Shown here one piece after another: positions 58,203 to 64,000 of a stretch of 64,000 nucleotides of DNA (positions are counted from its first letter, which is position 1; every line of letters begins with the position of its first letter). Origin of the DNA: an uncultured Clostridia bacterium (lineage in GTDB: Bacteria; Bacillota; Clostridia; Oscillospirales; Oscillospiraceae); assembly GCA_947572235.1 (NCBI GenBank), contig CANPBB010000002.1:1-64000 (forward strand), read 5' to 3'. The notes below the pieces were generated by a model, which had not been told where the DNA came from, searched no databases, and saw only the letters and a program-made list of their open reading frames with translations. A program made the position numbers and the translations under genes.

Positions 58203-60826
58203 GGACGGAGGAGCAGACAAGCAGATACCTGCTGTTGGCCATCGTCACCACATCGCTCAGCGCCATGCTGGGGCTGATCACCATTGTGACAGCATGGGAG
58301 TTTTGGGCGGTTCCGCTGATGGCGGCGGGCTGCTTCAGCGTGTGGCTGCTTCATATTGCGCGGATTGGCTCGGATGTGATGTATGAAAACCTGTGCGCCG
58401 GCCTGCTCTTGGTGGAGTTTTTCTTCTTCGGCGTGCATGAGGGCAGCCTCTATGACATACCTGCCGTGGCCTGCATCATCATCCTGTCGCTGTTCATGCT
58501 GAATAAAAAGTGGATTCTGCGTATGATAGAGGCCCTGTATGTGCTGGTGGTTATCTACCATGCGCTGGTTTTTCATACCGTCTCCCTGCATATGGAGCTG
58601 CGGGATGCCTTCCGTCTGGCGCTCGGCGCCGCCGTGACCATCGGCGGGACAGTGCTGGCGGAGTACTGGATCAACCAGCGGACCGCCCAGCGGAAATGGT
58701 ACAACAAGGTCTTTACTGAGCTGGAGACGGCGGGAAAGCAAAACGCGGTCTTTTTGTCCAACGTATCCCATGAACTCCGCACGCCGATCAATATGGTCAT
58801 CGGCATCAGCGAGGTGGCCTTAGGAAAGGCGCTCCCCGGGGATGTTCGGGAGGATATGCTGTCCATCAAGCTGGCGGGCAAGCGGCTGTCCAACCAGATC
58901 AACAATATGCTCGACTATACGGAGATCGTGAAGGGCACGCTGACGCCGGCCAAGGAGGAGTACATGATCACCTCGGTGCTCAACGATGTGATCACCATGA
59001 CCGCGCTGCAGAGTAACCGGCAGCATTTGGAGTTGGTATTCGATATCAACCCCAAGGTCCCGGCGGTCTTGGTGGGTGACGCGGAAAAGATCTCCCATGT
59101 ACTTAAGATCTTGGTGGAGAACGCGATCAAGTTCACGGAGGAGGGCGGTGTAAACGTCTGTATCGAGTACCGCTGGGAGAACTATGGAGTCAACCTGATC
59201 ATCTATATCCACGACACCGGCATCGGCATGACAGATGCCCAGCTGGAGCAGATGTACGAGGAGTTTTACCAGGCGGATTCCGGCAGCAGCCGGTTCGCGG
59301 GCGGTCTGGGCTTGGGCCTCCCCATTGCCCGGGGCCTGCTCAACGCCATGGGCGGTTTTATCCATTTTGACAGCAAGGGAAAACAGGGGCTGCATGCCCA
59401 CATTGTGATCCCCCAAGGCGTAGCGGATGATCAGCCGTGTATCACCATCAACCACCCGGAGCAGCTCTGCATTGCCTGCTACTTCCGGCCGGAGAAATAC
59501 AGCTGCGATGAGGTGCGGGGCTACTATGACGGGCTGATCCGGAATTTGGTGGAGGGCTTCGGCATCAAGGGCTACCAAGCGCATAATTTTGATGGCTTCC
59601 TCAAATTGCAGCGCACCTATCCGCTGACCCATGTGTTCATTGCGCAGACAGAGTATGAGGAGAATACGTCCTACTACGAGGAACTGGCGGAGACGCTCCG
59701 GGTTGTGGTAATCGCGGAGCGGGAGTTTAATCTGGAGAACGACAGCCGCCTGATGATTATACATAAGCCCTTCTCGGCCCTCTCGGTGGCCAATCTGCTG
59801 AATGGGGAGATGGGGGAGCGGGGCTTCGCGGAGGACCAAGCCGCCGGCCGAAAGCCCTTTACCTGTGTGGGTGTCCGGGCTTTGGCGGTGGATGATGAAG
59901 AGATGAACTTGGTGGTGGCCAAGGGCGTCTTAGGCAGCTACGGGATCGAAGTGGACACATGCCTCAGCGGAAGAGAGGCGGTGGCCCAGTGCGGCGTCAC
60001 CACCTATGACATCATCTTTTTGGACCACATGATGCCCGGTTTTGACGGTGTGGAGACACTGAAAAAGATCCACGAGCTTTACAACGAGAAGTACCGGGAC
60101 CTGCCGGTGATCGCGCTGACCGCCAACACCGTCAGCGGCGCACGGGAGATGTTCCGCAGCGAGGGGTTCACAGAGTTCGTCCCCAAGCCCATTGAGCGCA
60201 CAGTCTTGGAGCGGGTGCTGCGAAAGGTGCTGCCTAAGCACTGCATCCAGTATACCGCAAAGCCCACAGGGGGCCTTCTGACAGAGGAGGATCCAGAGGC
60301 CGCTCCCGCGTCAGAGGCCGCTCCCGCGTCAGAGGCCGCTCCCGCGTCAGAGGCCGCTCCCGCGTCAGAGGGCACAGAGATGCAGGCGGCGGAGCCTCTG
60401 GAGACGGCGGAGGCCATAGAGGCCGCGAAGCCTGAGGCGGATAGCTTGCCGGAGGGCACGGCGGGAGAGGCGGCGATCCCCTATGACCGTCTCACCCAAG
60501 CCGGCGTCAATACGGAGACAGGCCTGCACTACTGCGGCGGGGATGAGGATTTCTACCGGGAGATGCTGCGGATGTTTTACGCCCAAAGCGGGGAGAAGCA
60601 GGCGGAAATCATCGCCCTGTATGAGAGCGCCAATTGGGCGGACTACGCGGTGAAGGTCCACGCGCTGAAGAGTACGTCGCTGACCATCGGCGCCGAGGCG
60701 CTCTCCGCCCAGGCCAAGGAGCTGGAGATGGCAGGAAAGCGGGGCGATGAGGCGTATATCTTGGCCCGCCACCCGGATCTGCTGCGTGCCTACAAGGCGC
60801 TCTGCGGACAGCTGGCCGGACTGTAA
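58199..60826 (+). CDS. Hybrid sensor histidine kinase with receiver and Hpt domains
   Basis: An 875-residue membrane kinase. About five helices (residues 10-155) form the sensor. Then come HisKA with H191 in SNVSHELRTP, HATPase with DTGIGMT and GGLGLGLPIARGL (about 339-380), a degenerate receiver without phosphoacceptor (about 421-535), a complete receiver with D609 in IIFLDHMMPGFDG, an Ala/Pro/Glu linker holding the 18-bp DNA repeat, and a C-terminal Hpt domain with H820 in VKVHALKSTS. This is the full H-D-H part of a phosphorelay; the final D may be the receiver protein encoded just upstream. No DNA-binding output gene is in the cluster. Confidence 0.93.
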   Translation: MRTEEQTSRYLLLAIVTTSLSAMLGLITIVTAWEFWAVPLMAAGCFSVWLLHIARIGSDVMYENLCAGLLLVEFFFFGVHEGSLYDIPAVACIIILSLFMLNKKWILRMIEALYVLVVIYHALVFHTVSLHMELRDAFRLALGAAVTIGGTVLAEYWINQRTAQRKWYNKVFTELETAGKQNAVFLSNVSHELRTPINMVIGISEVALGKALPGDVREDMLSIKLAGKRLSNQINNMLDYTEIVKGTLTPAKEEYMITSVLNDVITMTALQSNRQHLELVFDINPKVPAVLVGDAEKISHVLKILVENAIKFTEEGGVNVCIEYRWENYGVNLIIYIHDTGIGMTDAQLEQMYEEFYQADSGSSRFAGGLGLGLPIARGLLNAMGGFIHFDSKGKQGLHAHIVIPQGVADDQPCITINHPEQLCIACYFRPEKYSCDEVRGYYDGLIRNLVEGFGIKGYQAHNFDGFLKLQRTYPLTHVFIAQTEYEENTSYYEELAETLRVVVIAEREFNLENDSRLMIIHKPFSALSVANLLNGEMGERGFAEDQAAGRKPFTCVGVRALAVDDEEMNLVVAKGVLGSYGIEVDTCLSGREAVAQCGVTTYDIIFLDHMMPGFDGVETLKKIHELYNEKYRDLPVIALTANTVSGAREMFRSEGFTEFVPKPIERTVLERVLRKVLPKHCIQYTAKPTGGLLTEEDPEAAPASEAAPASEAAPASEAAPASEGTEMQAAEPLETAEAIEAAKPEADSLPEGTAGEAAIPYDRLTQAGVNTETGLHYCGGDEDFYREMLRMFYAQSGEKQAEIIALYESANWADYAVKVHALKSTSLTIGAEALSAQAKELEMAGKRGDEAYILARHPDLLRAYKALCGQLAGL
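60296..60367 (+). repeat. Four tandem 18-bp repeats inside the kinase gene
   Basis: The unit GAGGCCGCTCCCGCGTCA occurs four times without interruption. It encodes E-A-A-P-A-S each time, in the linker between receiver and Hpt domains. Identical DNA copies suggest recent slippage and likely length variation between strains. Confidence 0.95.
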
Positions 60827-60880
60827 CGTGTGGGGGCGCTTTTCCCGAAAAATGCCTTGTTTTGAGGAGTGAGAGACTGC

Positions 60881-63583
60881 GTGATTAAAAAATGGTTTAG
60901 AATCATCTCCGACCACAGTATCAGCCTGCGTGAGCGCATGTTCCGCATTGTAACGGGTACGTGCATGGTTGCGCTGGTGTTTATCCTGCCCATGGGGCGG
61001 AATATTTGGAATGTCCTGATTCTGGCCGCCAGCTTGGCTGCCATGGCGGCAATTGTGAAGATCAGCATTCAAAAGGAGCAGATCCAGCGGGGCGCCACCG
61101 CTATCTCGATACTTCTTCTGCTGCTGTTCCCCGTCAGCTTTTTTACGGCGGGCGGCTTTTACAGCGGAGTGCCGGAGTGGTTTGTATTCTGTTTCATCTA
61201 TGTGTGTATTACCCTGCACGGGCGGCGGATGATGGTGTTTTTTGGCCTGTGTACGCTTGAAACGCTCTTGTGCTACAGCACCGCCTACTATTTTCCGGAA
61301 TATATCGTGCAGAATACCCCCCATCACTCCTTCTTTGACTCCGCGTTTTCCGTGATTATGGTGGGCCTTCTGACCTGCGTGCTGCTCATGTTCCTAAACC
61401 GGATGTATGAGGAGGAGAACGCGCTGTCCCAGCAGCAGAAGAAGGAGATCGAGGAGCTGAACCGGGCGGAGAACCACTTTTTCTCCAGCATGAGCCATGA
61501 GATCCGCACGCCCATCAATACGATCATCGGCCTCAACGAGATCATCCTGCGGGAGGACATCTCCGATGAGGTGGCGGAGAACGCCCGCAATATCCAAGGG
61601 GCCAGCAAGCTGCTGCTCACCCTGATCAACGACATTCTGGACCTCTCCAAGATCAAATCCGGGAAGATGGAGATTGTCAACGTCTCCTATGAGACGGGGG
61701 CGCTCTTCTCGGAGATTGTCAACATGATCTGGATCAAGGCAAAGGAGAAGGGGCTGGAGTTTAAGCTCCATGTGGACTCGTCCATCCCGAGCATGCTCTG
61801 CGGGGACGAGGTGCGGATTAAGCAGATCCTCATCAATCTTTTGAACAACGCGGTGAAATACACCCGTGAGGGCTCCGTTACCCTCTCCGTCCGGTGCGAG
61901 CGTCAGGCGCTGAACCGGGTGCGTGTCTGGTACGCGGTGGAGGACACCGGCTTAGGTGTAAAGAAAGAGAACATTCCCTATATCTTTAACGCCTTCCGTC
62001 GTGTGGACGAGGAGAGAAACCGCTATATCGAGGGAACCGGCTTGGGCCTGAGCATTGTGCAGCAGCTGGTAGAGCTGATGGGCGGCGAGATCAGCGTCAA
62101 CAGCGTCTATACCAAGGGTTCTACATTTGTTGTCACGCTGGATCAAGATATTGTGGATGAAAAGGAGCTGGGAACCTTTACGCTGGCCTCCCGCGCCAAG
62201 GCCCGGGAAGGGGAGTCCTACCGGCAGAGCTTTGAGGCGCCGGATGCCCACATTCTGGTGGTGGACGACAATGACATGAACCTGATGGTAGTGGGCAAGC
62301 TGCTGGCGGAGACCAAGATCCAGATTGATACGGCATCCAGCGGCGCCGAATGTCTCAGGCTGACCCAGAATCACCACTACGACTGTATCCTCATGGACCA
62401 CATGATGCCGGAGATGGACGGGATCGAGTGCCTCCACGCGCTGCGCGCGCAGCCGGGAGGCCTGTGCCAGAATGTCCCCGTGGTGGCCCTCACCGCCAAC
62501 GCCGGCAGTGACAACCAGCTCCTTTATCGCAAAGAGGGGTTCAGCGGCTATCTGGCCAAGCCGGTCAGCGGCGTGCTGCTGGAGGCGGCTGTGCTGAGCA
62601 TCCTCCCCAAGGAGCTGGTGCAGCTCAGCGAGGAGGTACGGCAGTCGGATATTGAGAAGGATATTCTAATCTTCGAGCAGGTAAAGCGGCGGTCCATTCT
62701 GATTACTACCGACAGCGTCTGTGACCTGCCGGAATCCCTGCGGAAGATGTTTGGGATCCCGGTGTGTCCCTACTATGTCTGCACGGAGGAGGGACGCTTC
62801 TTAGACGAGGAGGAGCTGAAAGCGGATGAGCTTTTGACCCACATCGCCAACGGGCGGAAGGGCAGCTCCCAGCCGCCGGAGGTGGAGGACTACGAGCGAT
62901 TCTTTGCCGAGAGCCTGACCGAGGCCCAGAATGTGATCCACATCACCATGGCAAGGCATGTCAGCGGCGGCTACGAAAATGCCCGTGAGGCGGCGAAGTC
63001 CTTTGAGAATGTCACCGTGCTGGACTCGGGCCATCTCTCCAGTAGCATGGGGCTGGTGGTGCTGTACGCGGCCTATCTGGCGGAGCACCATGCCACCAAG
63101 GCGGAGATTATCCAAGCGGTGATCCGCATGGAGCGCTTCGTCTCCTCTGCGTTTGTCATCAACACCACGCATATGATGTGTCAGTCCGGGCGAATCTCCA
63201 AGCGGATACAGATTCTGTGTGACGCGCTGCTGCTGCATCCGGTCCTTGTGCTGAAGAAGAGCCGGATGACCGTGGGCAGCATGGAGATGGGAGACTTCTC
63301 CCATGTGGCAAGGCGGTACGTCAGAAAGACGCTGTTAGAGACCCGAAGCATTGACCGGCGCATCCTGTTCATCACCTACTCCGGAATGGATGACAAGAAG
63401 CTCCAGTACATCAAGAATCTGGTGCAGCAGGTCTGTCCCTTTGAGCGGGTCTATTTGCAGAAGGCGTCCTCTGCCATTGCCAGCAACTGCGGCCCGGGTT
63501 CCTTCGGCCTGCTGTTCCTGCGCAAGGATGACGCCATGATCCAGTTTACCCAAGCGCTGAACCAACAGAACCGGACGGAGTGA
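60881..63583 (+). CDS. Hybrid histidine kinase fused to a C-terminal DegV domain
   Basis: A 900-residue protein. Four to six membrane helices (about 20-175) are followed by a short coiled coil, HisKA with H206 in SMSHEIRTP, HATPase (about 300-425) with EDTGLGV and GTGLGLSIV, a receiver (about 456-576) with D506 in ILMDHMMPEMDG, then from about residue 604 a complete DegV domain: ITTDSVCDLPESL, SSQPPEVEDYERFF, ITMARHVSGGYENA, LDSGHLSSSMG and SNCGPGSFGLLF. DegV proteins bind fatty acids; I infer lipid sensing linked to the phosphorelay. The GTG at 60881 with GAGGAG upstream is preferred to one at 60869. There is no Hpt, unlike the neighbour. Confidence 0.93.
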   Translation: MIKKWFRIISDHSISLRERMFRIVTGTCMVALVFILPMGRNIWNVLILAASLAAMAAIVKISIQKEQIQRGATAISILLLLLFPVSFFTAGGFYSGVPEWFVFCFIYVCITLHGRRMMVFFGLCTLETLLCYSTAYYFPEYIVQNTPHHSFFDSAFSVIMVGLLTCVLLMFLNRMYEEENALSQQQKKEIEELNRAENHFFSSMSHEIRTPINTIIGLNEIILREDISDEVAENARNIQGASKLLLTLINDILDLSKIKSGKMEIVNVSYETGALFSEIVNMIWIKAKEKGLEFKLHVDSSIPSMLCGDEVRIKQILINLLNNAVKYTREGSVTLSVRCERQALNRVRVWYAVEDTGLGVKKENIPYIFNAFRRVDEERNRYIEGTGLGLSIVQQLVELMGGEISVNSVYTKGSTFVVTLDQDIVDEKELGTFTLASRAKAREGESYRQSFEAPDAHILVVDDNDMNLMVVGKLLAETKIQIDTASSGAECLRLTQNHHYDCILMDHMMPEMDGIECLHALRAQPGGLCQNVPVVALTANAGSDNQLLYRKEGFSGYLAKPVSGVLLEAAVLSILPKELVQLSEEVRQSDIEKDILIFEQVKRRSILITTDSVCDLPESLRKMFGIPVCPYYVCTEEGRFLDEEELKADELLTHIANGRKGSSQPPEVEDYERFFAESLTEAQNVIHITMARHVSGGYENAREAAKSFENVTVLDSGHLSSSMGLVVLYAAYLAEHHATKAEIIQAVIRMERFVSSAFVINTTHMMCQSGRISKRIQILCDALLLHPVLVLKKSRMTVGSMEMGDFSHVARRYVRKTLLETRSIDRRILFITYSGMDDKKLQYIKNLVQQVCPFERVYLQKASSAIASNCGPGSFGLLFLRKDDAMIQFTQALNQQNRTE

Positions 63584-63636
63584 ACCGGCACCCGCCCTCA
63601 GGCGGACAGTGTACGAATAAGCGGTTTTTGCACAGC

Positions 63637-63666
63637 AAAAAGACACCGCCGCAGGCGGTGCCTTTT
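63637..63666. terminator. Terminator between the kinase operon and yaaA
   Basis: A 7-bp GC stem (63644-63650 with 63654-63660), loop GCA, extended by A and T runs; bidirectional between convergent genes. Confidence 0.88.
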
Positions 63667-63704
63667 TGTCGTATGATCCCCGGTCTCCCGAAACAGTCCC
63701 GCTT

Positions 63705-64000
63705 TCACGCCTCCGCGCCGCTTGGCTGCTCTGTGTCCGCGGAGAGGAACACGCAGCAATCCTCCGCCGAGAGCTCCGGGCAGAATCGGTACCCCAGCTG
63801 GTCGAAGGCCCGCACCCCCTCCAAGTCCGTGACGTGGTACTCCGCCAGCCAGCGCACCATCTGTCCCCGCGCCATTTTGCACGTGGTGCCTGTCTCCACC
63901 ACCTTGCCGCCCCTCCGCTGTCCAAAGCGGCAGCTGACAAACCGGAAGGACCGGGGCAGATGGGGCTCCACTGCACGACTGTACTCCTTGGAGGCCAAAT
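63705..64000 (-). CDS. yaaA: Peroxide stress protein YaaA, 3' part
   Basis: The C-terminal 97 residues of a YaaA (DUF328) protein; the 5' part lies beyond the right edge. The visible start LASKEYSRAVEPHLP is an internal family motif and not a true start. Then come FVSCRFG, GKVVETGTTCKMARGQMVRWLAEY and FDQLGYRFCPELSAEDCCVFL, all typical of the family. In Escherichia coli YaaA lowers intracellular iron damage under peroxide stress. The tail (TEQPSGAEA) extends slightly past the conserved region. Confidence 0.88.
   Translation of the reverse strand, partial: LASKEYSRAVEPHLPRSFRFVSCRFGQRRGGKVVETGTTCKMARGQMVRWLAEYHVTDLEGVRAFDQLGYRFCPELSAEDCCVFLSADTEQPSGAEA

Overview
The window reads as chromosomal DNA of a spore-forming, low-oxygen gut-type Firmicute, most probably class Clostridia, family Oscillospiraceae (Oscillibacter/Flavonifractor-like). 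The basis is high-GC coding sequence (about 58-60 % by eye) with AT-rich intergenic DNA, sigma-A promoters of the TTGACA-N17-TATAAT type, AGGAGG ribosome sites, a GerA/SpoVAF-type germination gene behind a sigma-G-like promoter, a HrcA/CIRCE site, and fermentation and amino-acid genes. No 16S sequence is present, so the genus is not fixed. I see no complete prophage, insertion sequence or CRISPR array.

Layout. 0-0.8 kb: an AT-rich flank with hairpins and a tRNA-Pro(CGG). 0.8-8.6 kb: malQ, an unknown protein with trmB, purA, a small membrane protein, an MFS transporter and a membrane protein. 8.6-15.8 kb: a lipoprotein / ECF sigma / anti-sigma-like operon whose last gene is frameshifted, CIRCE-controlled htpG, a bactofilin, and a second ECF sigma / membrane-partner pair. 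15.8-19.2 kb: a MarR-controlled alcohol and aldehyde dehydrogenase operon with a 19-bp-arm palindromic operator, and a tiny Cys-rich peptide gene with its own promoter and terminator. 19.3-24.9 kb: RtcB RNA ligase, a lipoprotein polysaccharide deacetylase, KptA, a DUF2156-GNAT fusion and a LysR regulator. 25-31.3 kb: an NSS amino-acid transporter, the germination gene, a two-gene ADP-ribosylation-like cassette (small ART-like protein plus NADAR family), rsmI and a TrmN6-type methyltransferase. 31.5-39.9 kb: DegV, an AI-2E-type exporter, a lipid kinase behind a candidate attenuator, cardiolipin synthase, yjdF with a structured leader, a lipoprotein, a PAP2 phosphatase and small proteins.

40-54.5 kb is dominated by nitrogen-compound catabolism. 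A class I aminotransferase stands alone on the plus strand. Opposite it is a five-gene operon of two amidinohydrolase-fold enzymes, a second aminotransferase, a Na+/solute symporter and a D-2-hydroxyacid dehydrogenase, which I interpret as uptake and breakdown of arginine-like or methylarginine-like compounds. A nucleoside-type BMP lipoprotein / ABC transporter / nucleoside phosphorylase operon follows. 54.6-57.5 kb holds two tandem hexameric-type glutamate dehydrogenases; the first lacks the catalytic lysine. 57.8-63.6 kb is a phosphorelay: a receiver protein, a hybrid kinase with an Hpt domain, and a hybrid kinase fused to a complete C-terminal DegV domain. The window ends inside yaaA.

The most promising leads are the kinase-receiver-DegV fusion, the ART-like/NADAR gene pair, the glutamate dehydrogenase with alanine at position 125, the amidinohydrolase/aminotransferase/hydroxyacid dehydrogenase operon, and the leader before the lipid kinase with two mutually exclusive helices. 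Assignments come from reading motifs; no database search was run.
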